Source: Ochotona curzoniae (lineage: Eukaryota > Chordata > Mammalia > Lagomorpha > Ochotonidae). From it: a stretch of 64,000 nucleotides of DNA. The stretch covers positions 8,678,001-8,742,000 of the forward strand of contig NW_024464918.1 of NCBI RefSeq assembly GCF_017591425.1, read 5' to 3'. Below the pieces are notes generated by a model that did no database searches, was not told the DNA's origin, and saw only the letters and a program-made list of their open reading frames with translations. Below are positions 47,351-58,029 of the stretch, in pieces. Each line of letters begins with the position of its first letter. The first letter of the stretch is position 1. The position numbers and the translations under genes are program-made.

Positions 47351-47824
47351 ACTAGCCACTACAGAAACACGAGTAGTCATTCAGTATGTTGGAGCAATTT
47401 TTGTCCTTCTCATAGGTACATACACAACCTCAGCATCATGCACACATGCACTGCCTGATAAGCATCGTACAGTGACTGAGCCCCACGGAAGCACATATAT
47501 ACATAAGTGACACACTTACATATGTAAGTGCTGTGAACACATTGGGTAGATTATGATGAGTAGGATAAGGATTTTGAGAATAGATCTTAGTTGTATTGAA
47601 AACTCATTGTGAGACAAGGCTAAACAAGTTGCTTTATATAATCATCACAAAATGTCTACATGATAGGAATTACCATTTTCTCAGAATAGTTGTTCTGGAA
47701 ATTTGGTTAAATCAAACAATGTGGCTATGATAATCATTCACATTGGAAAATCAAAACTTACACCCATGCATATTTTATTGTAAAACCTATGCTCTAATAC
47801 TATATTATCCCAAACCATATAAAC
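47351..47824. other. Single-copy DNA with possible MIR trace
   Basis: CAAGTTGCTTTATATAATCATCACAAAATG and ATAGGAATTACCATTTTCTCAGA (about 47,627-47,690) could be a minus-strand MIR. Otherwise nothing. Confidence 0.35.
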
Positions 47825-47925
47825 AATCAACATTTATTAAATATCTACCTTTCATATCAACCTATGCTTAATTCTAGGAGCTCTCAACACCTCACAATGA
47901 ACTTACAAATAACCACATAATTTTA
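47825..47925 (-). mobile_element. L2/MIR 3' end fragment, minus strand
   Basis: CAATCAACATTTATTAAATATCTACC...TGCTTAATTCTAGGAGCTCTC...CACAATGAACTTACA matches the reverse complement of the L2 3' terminus ('caacaaatatttattgagcacctac...ttctaggtgct'). Confidence 0.65.
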
Positions 47926-48835
47926 AAAATGCAAATTGGCAAACATGAACACAGATGACCTAAGATGTCTTATCTCTTCAATAATATTCAGCGTACTAAA
48001 TTGCATCAAAACAGAATTTGTAAGCAATGGTATTTTTAAATAAAAGTTGATAAGAAAAAGAACTAGCCCATGATGGCAGGAAGTAGATATTGTTGACACT
48101 AGAAATCACCATTACTATCAAGAGGTATGGCTGATTATGTGAAAAACCCTTCAATCTTATCCTACAACTTTGCCCCAAAAGATATTTTCCGAAGGTTTCC
48201 TGTTTTTTGGCATGCATGTAAATTGTAAGTTATTTATCATGTGATCCACATTTATGCATGTTGCATTTTAAAAACAGGTATAATTCACAGCCAATTTTTA
48301 CCTAATTACATTAAAGTCTAACATGCTTACTTCAATGAACATTTAGGTGCTCTCCAGAATGTGCTTTCTCAAAAAAGCTACAATGAATATCCTGAGTGGG
48401 AATCTGTCCAATGTACAAGATTCAACAGGGTACGTGGAGATAAAAACCTAGAAGAAACAAAGTTTCCTTTTGCAAATGAATTTTTGAAGTTCATGCATAG
48501 TCCATGCATAATTCTTTCTTTTAAACTTTTGACCAACTTTCAAAATTCTCTAACATTTGAAACATATTTTAAAATATTTTATTTTAAAAAATTGTTAAAA
48601 GAAATTGCATAGGTTTTTAAATGCACATTACTCTTATTTTTCTTTTAAACTAAATTATAATACACAGACCTCGTAAAATCATATAGTTTACAAAGCAGCT
48701 TTAATGTGGACCAAGATTACACAGTTATGTATTTAGTTTTACTTTTCAAAATCAAACCATATTTATTAATCTCTTGAAACACATATTGCTCTTTGGTGGA
48801 ACAACATTTTTCAAAATTTAAATATTCTAAATAGA
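47926..48835. other. Single-copy AT-rich DNA
   Basis: Nothing recognised. Confidence 0.4.
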
Positions 48836-48837
48836 AC

Positions 48838-48960
48838 GTTTTTGATCACTGAGTCTGCAGTATGTGCCAGGCATCATTAGGTATAACTGTATTGCTTATT
48901 TTACCCTCAAAACAACTACATGAGGAAGGTTCATGAGGCAGTCCCCCCTTCAGTTTGTTA
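48838..48960 (-). mobile_element. MIR-type SINE, minus strand
   Basis: GCAGTATGTGCCAGGCATCATTAGGTATAACTGTATTGC and CCTCAAAACAACTACATGAGGAAGGTTC follow reverse-complement MIR order. Confidence 0.75.
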
Positions 48961-49805
48961 GCCCCATGAGCATGACTTAGTGAGAAAATCTACTCTTACC
49001 CTCGAACTATGCTTAGAATAAGTATGATACTGAGGTTTTCCTATGGGCCGGAGAAGATCTTGATGCAAGTACTGTGACTTGTATAGTGTTTTATGATGGT
49101 ATCTTTGAGCACTAACTAATCAAAAACCAATGCAGACTCTGGAAGAATAATGAATACCCAATTTATCCAAGAGATCCTTTCTAGCAATCTTTTGCTGATT
49201 TTTAGATTAATCTGCTTATCTACATGGACTGCCTTATCTCCAGGAAGCCAAAAAAGTAATAGCCTTTTTAAAATTCAAACTAGATAAAACAAAATGTGCT
49301 TTAACTCACCTGAATTCTAAAAGAAAAAAAAAAAAACACTGTATTTCTTTTTCACAGCTTGACAGCAAATGCTAAACACCTGGGAACTGTCTTTTTAATC
49401 ATTAAGACAATATTTTGGTTTTAAAAACTATATTGTTTTAAGTGTTCAGTGATCCACAGAGAGCAAGTCAGCAAATTAATGTTAATGCATTACAACTCAT
49501 AATGGCTTTACATGATATTTGTCTTTGGTTGTTGATTTAGTTGGTTTCATATAATACAACTGAAAAGATGAGGCTGACCTTCACTTAGACAAAAAGATGC
49601 CCATATGTCTCAGACACAAGACAAACAATGGTCTTGTCTAATCTGATTCTCAAGGATCCTTCAACAGAGAAAGCAAAAGCCACTCATTGTCTAAAATAAT
49701 TTGACAGAATGATGTCAATACAGGCTTCACAGGTATAAATGCTGCACTGGTTATACTATATTGATCGGTGACCCATAATATCATCTGATTTTACTGGGCC
49801 ATTTG
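48961..49805. other. Single-copy AT-rich DNA
   Basis: Nothing recognised apart from an A14 run near 49,323-49,336. Confidence 0.4.
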
Positions 49806-49940
49806 ACTCTTCAAAGTAACACAAAGAGGTAGGCACTTCCATCACATCTATTTTACAAAGCAAGGATGAGAAAACATACTATGTTGAGTTGCTTGCCCAG
49901 CTTTACAGAGGGAGCAGCACAGCCAGGATACAAACATGGA
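49806..49940 (-). mobile_element. MIR SINE fragment, minus strand
   Basis: GAGGTAGGCACTTCCATCACATCTATTTTACAAAGCAAGGATGAGAAAAC and GTTGCTTGCCCAGCTTTACAGAG correspond to reverse-complement MIR ('ctattttacagatgaggaaac...cttgcccaaggtcacac'). Confidence 0.8.
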
Positions 49941-50535
49941 AAAGAGCAAATAGATCTGAACTACTAAGAAAACTCAACAGCGTTAAATAACAAAAAGGAT
50001 CCAATTGTCTCTGTGTGCAAACTTGAAAAACAGAATATTCACTTATCCAAGATAAAACAGAATTTGAAAAAGCATCATAATCCAAATTTGGATCTTCCCA
50101 CTAGGAGACACACAAATTTACCACTACTTAAATGAGCCTATTTTTGTAGCTCTCTTTCTACTAAACTTGGTCCTAGCCTCTACACTTTCTGTATTGGAGT
50201 TTTATAGAAAACTCCAATATTCCTTTTTTTTTTTTTTTACATATTTTTATCTCCTTCTCTATATGTTCTCTTTTCAATGATTTTTACTTTTTCAAAATTC
50301 GAGCAGAGAAGTATGGCATAAAATTAAACATTTTAAAGCAAACAATTCAGTAGCATGTGGTGTATTAAAATTGTACAACCATTGTCTCTATCCGGCTGTC
50401 TAAAATTATCTTCACCTCACAAATAAGTCCTCAAGCACTCCCCGCTTCCTTGCTTCCTACAGTGCTACAGACATGTCCTACTTCCTACAGACACTCATCC
50501 TTGTGGTCCATTTCTACGGGTTAACCTAGCACTCC
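49941..50535. other. Single-copy DNA with a perfect hairpin
   Basis: Contains the 12-base hairpin at 50,192-50,219 and a T-run just after it (about 50,224-50,239). Confidence 0.4.
50192..50219. repeat. Perfect hairpin, 12-base stem, 4-base loop
   Basis: TATTGGAGTTTT (50,192-50,203) pairs exactly with AAAACTCCAATA (50,208-50,219) around the loop ATAG. A T-run begins five bases downstream, an arrangement like a hairpin plus pol III stop, though no pol III promoter is seen upstream. Confidence 0.92.
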
Positions 50536-50539
50536 GAAG

Positions 50540-50765
50540 AGTGTAAACCATCACACGGAACAAAGCAACTCCTACCACTGAGGTGGGGCCTGCAGGGTGT
50601 TGCTTGCATGAGGTTAGTGTGTTCCATGGATACTGTTTGCGCCTTCCATGATATAAGGGAAAAATGAGAAGCAGCCATCTGCGAGAGAACAGGCCCTCAG
50701 CAGAAACTAAATCTTTTCATATGCGGAACATCTCAGCCCTCAGAAATAAGTAAGCAAAAAAAAAA
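50540..50765 (+). mobile_element. MaLR LTR fragment (MLT1/MST type)
   Basis: GAGGTGGGGCCTGCAGGG, then AGAAGCAGCCATCTGCGAGAGAACAGGCCCTCAGCAGAAACTAAATC and CATCTCAGCCCTCAGAAATAAGTAAGC follow the MLT1/MST 3' half ('...ggccctcaccagacaccgaatc...cccagcctccagaactgtgagaaataaa'). Confidence 0.75.
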
Positions 50766-50859
50766 ATTAATAACTGGTTATTAGTAACCCCATCGTGATA
50801 TATATCACCAAATCACTTCCATTATTGACCAGTCAGATGTCAAAGCAACAACCAACTTT

Positions 50860-51945
50860 GAGTGAAGCCTGCTTGACATTTTCTGCCTCCTATTCTTTCC
50901 TCATCTTTGTTTCCTCAACCCCTTTGTAGTTTGGTGTCTCCCTCAATTTTTGGACCAAATTTTACCACACTGGAGTTACTCACAATTCCCAGCTGTTTCT
51001 TATCACTCTCTTTCTGCTCTCCTTCCTTCACCTCAGCTATCTAACACTCTAAGCATCAACTCCTTTTCCCAGAAGACACTGCATTTCCTTGGAGTTTATA
51101 CCCCTGGATGTTACCCGTTCACAATTTATTTTTCTGCCTAGTCTCTCTTATTGTTTGCAATATTAACCTCCCCTACTGAGTCTTTGGGCACTGTCCTATC
51201 ACCAGAATAGTTCTAAACCATGTTTTCTTTCCACTTCAAACAGCAACTGTAAAGGACTGCAACATGTCCAAGCATTCTATGCACTCTAGAAACATCTCTG
51301 AATCACTCCCAACCATACCTCTCCCTCTTGCTCTTCCTAAAAACATTTCCCTGGTTTTCTTTCAACACCCAATATGATAATGCTGCATCCTATCAGGAAT
51401 ATATCACAATACAATTTCTGCTGCCTGCACTATAATTTCCTTCTACCTTAATATACTCATCATTCATAGGTCTGCTCAATTGTCACATCTCATACCACCT
51501 ACATGACATCATTAGGGCGATTATGTGCCTTTAACATACATATCACGTCATAACATTTCCCCATTAAGTGTAGGATCACTGATACCTGCCTTTTTCATGG
51601 ACCATAACTTTTAATACATTCAGATCTATTGCATTCATAATATCCTACATCCTTTTAAGAATACTGTAAAAAAACTCATGGAAATACAATTCTGCTTATT
51701 TCAATTGCAAAAAATCTCAAAGCACAGCATTTTCATGATATGAATTTTTGGAAACTTGTACAGACCCACTTTGTAGGCACAATTTCAAAATATTTACACT
51801 GAAACAAACTTGTATTTGATTTTTTAAAGAACTTTAAAAATTATCCTATTTTTTCAAGATTTTTTTTCCCCAGTATTTGGAACATAGGACATAATAAATA
51901 TCTGTGGATTAAATAAATGACAAGGAATGAGAGAAATGTAACACA
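50860..51945 (+). mobile_element. L2 LINE fragment
   Basis: A 1 kb CT-rich plus strand full of TCTTTCC, CTCTCCTTCC words typical of L2 ORF2. It closes with CCAGTATTTGGAACATAGGACATAATAAATATCTGTGGATTAAATAAATGACA (about 51,878), the L2 3' end. The middle is not aligned by eye. Confidence 0.6.
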
Positions 51946-52350
51946 TTTTCATCAGTAGACACTGGAACTATCTTAGAAATCATAGTTTATTTTGCAAATC
52001 AAATCACAATTATTGGGCAGGTCTTGTTTCTGAAAAACAACTCTTATAATAATTTCCTAAATGTTGTCCAGAGCTTTACAGGCAGCTGAGCCATTCTGAG
52101 AACAATGTTACTGTCAGATGACACAGAAATATCTGGAACAGAGTGTTTAAGAATTCATAGATATATTGGATTAAGAAAGCTATCTCATCAACTCTTAAAG
52201 CTGATTTAGAATGAATCATCAACATAATCAGATTTCAGCATTTAGTTTGAAAGCAAAAGCTAGTCCAATAGGGTTACTCACACCAGAGCCAACCAGAAGA
52301 GAGTGCCCAATTATTTAGGCAGCACTTTTCCTCCCTTATTCCTATTTCTT
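51946..52350. other. Single-copy DNA, nothing recognised
   Basis: No recognised content. Confidence 0.4.
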
Positions 52351-52352
52351 TT

Positions 52353-52590
52353 TTAAGATTTGTTTTTATTGTAAAGGCAGATTCCAAGTAAGAAGAAGGG
52401 ACAAATAAAGATCTTTCATTTGCCGGTTCACTCCAAAAACAGCTGACCCAGCCAGAGCTGAGCTGATCTGAAGCCAGGAGCCAGGTTCATATCCTGGCTG
52501 CCTCAGAAACAGTGGTAGATGGCCCCAAACCTTGGGCCCTTCTCTGGCCCAGGAGACGTGGAATAATCTCCTGGCTCCTTCTTGGTAGAG
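52353..52590. mobile_element. Inverted C-SINE chimera (minus half joined to plus half)
   Basis: 52,353-52,484 is minus-strand SINE from the tail (TTTAAGATTTGTTTTTATTG) to CTGATCTGAAGCCAGGAGCC. From about 52,490 the sequence switches to plus-strand SINE: ATCCTGGCTGCCTCAG, GGTAGATGGCCCCAAACCTTGGGCCC and GGAATAATCTCCTGGCTCC. The two halves share the junction word CCAGGAGCCAGG...CCTGG and meet head to head. Confidence 0.75.
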
Positions 52591-52751
52591 AGAGTGTAAA
52601 ACAGATACCTTCATACACTCCTTACTTGTTTTTTCTAGTGTTCATATTACTAAGCAAATTAAGGAACGCCTATCACTTGAACAGAGAGACTTCAAGATGT
52701 CATGATATTTTACTGACCAATAGAACCACAAAGAAAAAATGGTGATAATTT

Positions 52752-53077
52752 TTTTTAAGATTTATTTTTATGGCAAAGTTAGATATACAAAGAGGAGAAG
52801 AGACAAAGAGGAAGATTATCTGTCCACTAATCCATTCCCCGAGTGACTGCAATGGCCGGAGGTGTACTGATCCGAAGCCAGGAGCCTGGGAACTATTCCG
52901 GTTCTCCCACACAGGTGCAGGGTCCCAAAGCTTTGGGCCGTCCTCGACTGCTTTCCCAGGCCACAAGCAGGGAGCTGGATGGGAAGCACAACTACCAGGA
53001 TAAGAACCAGCACCCATATGTGATCCTGGTGTGTGCAAGGCAAAGGCTTTGGCTGTTAGGCTACTTCGCTGGGCTCA
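52752..53077 (-). mobile_element. C-SINE, minus strand, with target duplication
   Basis: Full-length reverse complement ending at the head with GGCTACTTCGCTGGGCTC. Flanked by the exact 10-base duplication GTGATAATTT at 52,742-52,751 and 53,078-53,087. The right flank (TTGATTATGTGGCAGGCACTATACC) looks like a minus-strand MIR that the SINE landed beside. Confidence 0.95.
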
Positions 53078-53584
53078 GTGATAATTTCTTGATTATGTGG
53101 CAGGCACTATACCTAATTATCAGAATTTTTCTAAAGAAACGTTACCTTTCTTTACATCCTCAATTGTGGAAGAAAATAAAGCAGTTACATGACACAATCA
53201 TTAAAATATTTAAGTTGAACATTCAGAAGCACTTATGGGCATGCATTTGAGGGTGATGTGACCATCTGTACAGCCAAACGTAAGGGCATTGCAACCCAGA
53301 ACGGACATTCCCAGTGATGCTGTACTGAGATAGTCTGATCCAATGTTCTACGAAGTTGTATTTCTTTTAGTGTCTTCTCCGTGTGGCTCCCGAGTGCATG
53401 CGCACCAGAGCACCCGTACACATAGAGCTGCACGTGAGCTCTACACACGTGAACTTTAATGAATGCAAGAAATCACAACACTGATCAACCTAGGAGTCCA
53501 GCAGAATGTCGGCAGCATTTTAAACAGTGGCATCTCACAAGTGTGTGTCTTTTAACAGAAACACCTTTATAAAATGTCAGATGG

Positions 53585-53914
53585 GGCCCAGGGCGGTGGC
53601 ACAGTGGTTAAGGTCCTCACCTTGCACGCCTGGGATCCCATATGGGCGCCGGTTCTAATCCCGGCAGCCCCGCTTCCCTTCCAGCTCCCTGCCTGTGGCC
53701 TGGGAAAGCAGTCGAGGACGGCCCAAACCCTTGGGACCCTGCACCCGCGTGGGAGACCCGGAAGAGGCTCCTGGCTTCGGATCGGCATAGCATCGGCCGT
53801 TGCGCTCACTTGGGGAGTGAATCATCGGACGGAAGATCTTCCTCTCTGTCTCTCCTCTCTGTATATCCGCCTTTCCAATAAAAAAATAATAAAAATAAAT
53901 CTTAAAAAAAAAAG
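53585..53914 (+). mobile_element. C-SINE, youngest-looking copy, intact promoter boxes
   Basis: Best-preserved copy. A-box TGGCACAGTGG at 53,597-53,607 and B-box GGTTCTAATCC at 53,651-53,661 match tRNA-type pol III promoters. Many CpGs survive (CGCCGG, CCCGG, GTCGAGGACGGCC, TCGGATCGGC, CATCGGACGG), a sign of recent insertion. Ends AATAAATC plus A10. Exact 14-base target duplication AAAATGTCAGATGG at 53,571-53,584 and 53,915-53,928. Non-coding; it would depend on L1 proteins for movement. Open frames on both strands across it are artefacts. Confidence 0.97.
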
Positions 53915-53928
53915 AAAATGTCAGATGG

Positions 53929-54750
53929 TGCTTAGCAGATGAAAACACTTGCTGAAATCAGACTTTCCAAACAATGAGTAAAACTTTCTATCAAGGATTC
54001 TCGTAACAGATGGCAGATCGATTTTGCTAATGATGGGAGTTTAAACCTAGCGCACTAAACAAAGGGTACTTCACTAAGTTCACTGAAAATGGAATTGAAA
54101 AATAAATTCATTTGGAAGCAAAACATGTTTGAAATCCAAGTGTTTTCATAACATATATTTTTCCATGAGTTTGGGACGATCCCTCCAATATGTCACCTCT
54201 GTACCCTTACACATTTCTTATTGAGAGGCGACGGCAAAATAGTTTCGGCACAGCACTTTACAAGATAATGTGTTCCTAAAAAGGGTTTCTTACTTACTCT
54301 TCCAAAAATTAGAAAACGATTCACCAATTCGAAACTTTAGGCATCCAAGCAATGAGTTACAAGGCTGTTTTCTGCCAAAACTACTTTCTAGTAACTAACA
54401 ACTTCACAAATATCTTCTTCACACAGCACAGGCGTTAAACATCACTCGTTCAGCATCCTTTGAATTATCTCCTGCCACGCCTGGTCCCTGGCTACTTGTG
54501 CAGTCAGATGACCTGCGATCTCATCTACCCCTTAATCTCCATCCCAGAGCACACAGCGGGTCATTTCTCAACTGCTGGTTCTTGCTTACAGTCTTCTAAT
54601 TGTCTCTTTAACAATTTTTTTTTTTAATGCAGAGAAATACACTGTTCGATTATGCCCTTCAAAAAGTCTTTTTCATCCTATTATTTATTTATTACAGATA
54701 CTCATCAATGCAATATACAAGTTAAAAATGGTTGCCTTGCATTGGTGAAT
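53929..54750. other. Single-copy DNA between SINEs
   Basis: Nothing recognised; a T14 run sits near 54,613-54,624. Confidence 0.4.
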
Positions 54751-54759
54751 AAGTAACTT

Positions 54760-55155
54760 TTTTTAAGATTATATATATGTTTCATTATATATATGTTTCA
54801 TATATATATGTTTCAAGATATATATATATAAAAGATATATGTATTTTTTTTCCAAAAGCAGATATACAGGGAGGAGGAGGAGAGACAGAGAAGAAAATCT
54901 TCTGTCCACTAATTCAATCCCCAAGTGGCTACAACATCTGGAGCTGAGCCAATCCGAAGCCAGGAGCTTCTTCCGGGTCTCCCACGTGGGTGCAGGGTCC
55001 CAAAGCTTTGGGCCGTCCTCAACTGCTTTCCCAGGCCACAGGCAGGGAGTTGAATGGGAAGCAGGTTGGCCAGGATTAGAACCGGTGACAATATAGGATC
55101 CCGGCACATTCTAGGCAAGAAGTTTAACTGCTATGCTATTGCACCAGGCCCGAAC
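54760..55155 (-). mobile_element. C-SINE, minus strand, tail grown into TA minisatellite
   Basis: Reverse complement with clear body (TCCACTAATTCAATCCCCAAGTGGC, GGGTCTCCCACGTGGGTGCAGGG, GGGCCGTCCTCAACTGC) and head GGCACATTCTAGGCAAGAAGTTTAACTGC...GCACCAGGCCC. Target duplication AAGTAACTT at 54,751-54,759 and 55,156-55,164. About 70 bases of tail (54,770-54,840) are TA-rich repeats. Confidence 0.95.
54770..54840. repeat. TA-rich minisatellite, ATATATATGTTTC units
   Basis: Three successive copies of a roughly 16-base unit ending GTTTCAT, then (TA)n, inside the SINE tail. Confidence 0.85.
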
Positions 55156-55256
55156 AAGTAACTTCTAAGACAGTCCAGAAATTGCCACTTTCTGCTTAGG
55201 ATCTCACCTCAATGAGTGGATCCATAAAAAAGGACTGGCTGCCATTTGTTTTAAAG

Positions 55257-55648
55257 AGAAATTTACTGTTTTATTTGGTCGATTTACACAAAGAAGAGAC
55301 TAGACAAGAGAGAGACAGAAAGAAGGGAGGAGAGAGGGGAAGAGAAGGAGGGAGGGAGAGAGAGAGTGTGAGCGAGAGAGAGACAGAGAAGGAGAAACTG
55401 ATTCCATCCGATGGTTCACTTCTGACACAGCAGCAATGGCCACAGCTGAGCTTACACAAAGCGAGGCATTATTTCCTGACCCCTAATGGGAGCCCTTGCA
55501 GGGGCCCAAGGATTTGAGCCATCCTCTGTTGCTTTCCCAAGCCGGAAGCTGAGAGCTGTAGCAGAGGAAGAAAAGTCAGGGCATGAACCCGGATCAGGTG
55601 CTTGAAGGCTGTGGATCAGCTTGTTGAGCCAACGCAAAGGCTCCAAAT
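55257..55648 (-). mobile_element. C-SINE, minus strand, expanded GA segment
   Basis: Reverse complement; the GAGAGACAGAG part has grown to about 110 bases of GGGAGG/GAGA repeats (55,290-55,395). The body runs from TGATTCCATCCGATGGTTCACTTC to the head GGATCAGCTTGTTGAGCCAACGC. Target duplication GGCTGCCATTT.. at 55,237-55,256 and GGTTGCCATTTTAAAG at 55,649-55,664. Subfamily differs from the young pika-type copies (CACTTCTGACACAGC, GCTTGTTGAGCC). Confidence 0.9.
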
Positions 55649-55664
55649 GGTTGCCATTTTAAAG

Positions 55665-56014
55665 TTTACGTAATAACACTGGGGCACCACTGGTTCATCT
55701 CAGCCTGCTTACTTACAGAGAAAAGAAACTGCCAGGGCTGCCCTCTGCCTGCTCAAAAGAATAAATGGAAAGGAATGGGGGAGGAATATTCTTCAGCTAA
55801 AATTCAAGAAAGCACTGCCTACACTCCCAGGACTAGTTAGGAAGCAAATGCTTTGCCAGCTCTCCCTTGAAGCTGTCATAACTCATGAGACACGATACAT
55901 GACACACCCTTGTGAACACCCTGAGCAGACACTCCCAGCTCAACCTAGAGTCCAGTTGCTCGAACCAGATGGACTGTGGAACAAGACAAGTCTCATTAAA
56001 CTATGAGGTGAACT
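55665..56014. other. Single-copy DNA between SINEs
   Basis: Nothing recognised. Confidence 0.4.
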
Positions 56015-56016
56015 GT

Positions 56017-56370
56017 TAAGCAGAGTGCCTGACACAATAGCCTACTGGCTAAATCCTTGTCTTGCATGTGCCAGGATATCATCTGGGTGTCAGTTCGAGT
56101 CCTAACTAATCCACTTCTCTTCCAGCTCCCTGCATGCAACCTGGGAAGGCAGTCAAGAACAGCTCAAGGCCTTGGGACCCTGCACCCGTGTGGGAGACCT
56201 GGAAGAAGCTCCTGGCTCCTGGCTTTGGATCAGCTCAGCTCTGGCTATTGTGGCTACTAAGGGAGTGAACCAGCAGATGGCAGATCTTTCTCTTTGTCTC
56301 TCCTTTTCTCTGTAAATCTTTCAGGTAAAAATAAAAATAGATCAATACCCACTTTAAAAAAAAAACCTGT
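56017..56370 (+). mobile_element. C-SINE, plus strand
   Basis: Head GAGTGCCTGACACAATAGCCTACTGGCTAAATCC, then CCAGGATATCATCTGGGTGTCAGTTCGAGTCC with a B-box GTTCGAGTCC that matches the tRNA consensus better than the young copies do. The 3' part GGGAGTGAACCAGCAGATGGCAGATC leads to an A-rich tail. Confidence 0.92.
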
Positions 56371-57038
56371 TATGCCAAAACAAATAATACTGTTGTCAAA
56401 ATAAATTGATAAGACAGAGGTTTTAACTAGGAAGGATTATATCTTAATGTAAAATACTTATCACATGATTCTGACGATAAACTGACCAGGATTTCATGAA
56501 ATTGGGGTGGTAATCAGTAATCTATTATGTTTTTATAAACCTATAGTTAACAAGACAGTCTATTTGACGCTCACATAATTATTTAGTTTACCAATTAATG
56601 AAATAGAAAACTTTAGAAATTACTTTGAAACAATTTCCATGTCATTAGCATACTTCTATTACCACTATTTTGTGAAAAGTATTATAAATATTTAGTTACA
56701 TCTGTTTTCCCTAAATAAATTGAATTTCTAAAGTACAAGAACTATGCGTTTTTCATGTTCATGAGCACCCAGTGCAGTGGCTGGCACACAGCGTAGATTG
56801 CACAACTGCTTCTTGAATGGCTGCATGAATGAAAGTAAGAATGAATAAAAACATCAATTACAATAAGTGTGTCAGCTGCTCTACAATGTCTTGGCATAGC
56901 TTATATTACTCCAATATAAGAAACACAGATACAATAGGCAAAACTCACTATATTCACAGGCTAAGGCCTAATAGGACATTTTTTTTTATTCATTCAGGAA
57001 ACTTAATTAATTAGAACATTCATTTACTTTTCAAAAAT
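56371..57038. other. Single-copy DNA with an L2/MIR 3' end
   Basis: About 56,735-56,835 matches an L2 3' end on the plus strand: GAGCACCCAGTGCAGTGGCTGGCACACAGCG...TTCTTGAATGGCTGCATGAATG. The rest is AT-rich and unrecognised. Confidence 0.6.
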
Positions 57039-57047
57039 ATAGCTTTT

Positions 57048-57370
57048 TAAAGATGTATCTATTTTTATTGCAAAATCAAATATACAGGGAGAAGGAGAGA
57101 CAGATAGGAAAATCTGTCCATTGATTCAATCCACAAGTGTCTGTAACAGCTGGAGCTGCCCCAACCCGAAGCCTGGAGCCTGGAGCCTCTTCCAGGTTTT
57201 CCATGCGGCTGCAGGGGCCCAAGGCTTTGGGCCTTCCTCAACTGCTTTCCCAGGCCACAGGCAGGGAGCTGGATGGGAAGCAGAGCTGCTGGGATTAGAA
57301 CCAGTACCCATATGGGATCCTGGTGCATGCAAGGTGCAGACTTTACCCACGGCTATCATATCAGGCCCAA
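57048..57370 (-). mobile_element. C-SINE, minus strand
   Basis: Full-length reverse complement: TTTTTAAAGATGTATCTATTTTTATTGC tail, TTGATTCAATCCACAAGTG, a duplicated GCCTGGAGCCTGGAGCC, GCAGGGGCCCAAGGC, CATATGGGATCCTGGTGCATGC, head ending CATATCAGGCCC. Imperfect target duplication around ATAGCTTTTT (57,040) and ATAGCTATTT (57,372). Confidence 0.95.
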
Positions 57371-57540
57371 CATAGCTATTTCTATGTCTGCTTTTCATAT
57401 ATGACATAGCTGAGCAATGATTCAAATTTTAAGTCGTCCTATGTTTATTGTCCTCATAAGTACCAAGAACATGCAAATTATTTATTGTCATACAAGGGCT
57501 CTGAAAATGGCAATTAACAGAAATTTTAAAAATAAAAGCT
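57371..57540. other. Spacer between SINEs
   Basis: Nothing recognised. Confidence 0.4.
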
Positions 57541-57542
57541 GC

Positions 57543-57874
57543 AGGGCCTGGTGAGGCAGCCTAGTGGTTAAAGTCCTCACTTTGCCTGCACCAGGATCCC
57601 ACCTGGGTACCTGTTTGTATCATGGCTGTTCCACTTCTCAACCAGCTCCCTGCTTGTGGCCTGGGATAGCAGCTGAACATGGCCCAAAGACTTGGGTCCT
57701 GCACCTGCGTGGGAGACTTGGAAGAAGTTCCAAGCTCCTGGCTTCGGCTCAGTTCAGCTCTGGCCATTGCAGCTTCTTGGGGAGTGAGCCAGTGGATGGG
57801 AGATCTTTCTCTGTGTCTCTCCTTCTCCCTAAATCTGATTTTCCAATAAAAATAAGTAATTCTTAAAAAAAAGA
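57543..57874 (+). mobile_element. C-SINE, plus strand
   Basis: GGGCCTGGTGAGGCAGCCTAGTGGTTAAAGTCC head, GGATCCCACCTGGGTACCTG, CCAGCTCCCTGCTTGTGGCC, TTCGGCTCAGTTCAGCTCTGG, GGGGAGTGAGCCAGTGGATGGGAGATC, and a tail ending AATAAAAATAAG...A8. Intermediate age. Confidence 0.95.
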
Positions 57875-58029
57875 TGGGGACCCAATCCTTCAAAACATTA
57901 CAATAAAAACTGCCAAAATCTGAAATTCTAAAACTGAGGCAAATCAAGACAGATACTGACTCATGAGCTATATGTATAATCAATTTTCTAAACTCAGACT
58001 TCATACAGAATTTAAGCAAATAAAAACTG

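Noticed and set aside
53597..53661. A-box and B-box as a tRNA gene
   Set aside because: No cloverleaf can be closed around them and they sit in the head of a SINE with tail and target duplication; this is a tRNA-derived retrotransposon.
53567..53948. Overlapping open frames on both strands
   Set aside because: They lie inside a young C-SINE, whose GC-rich body has few stop codons; the same peptides recur at every other C-SINE.
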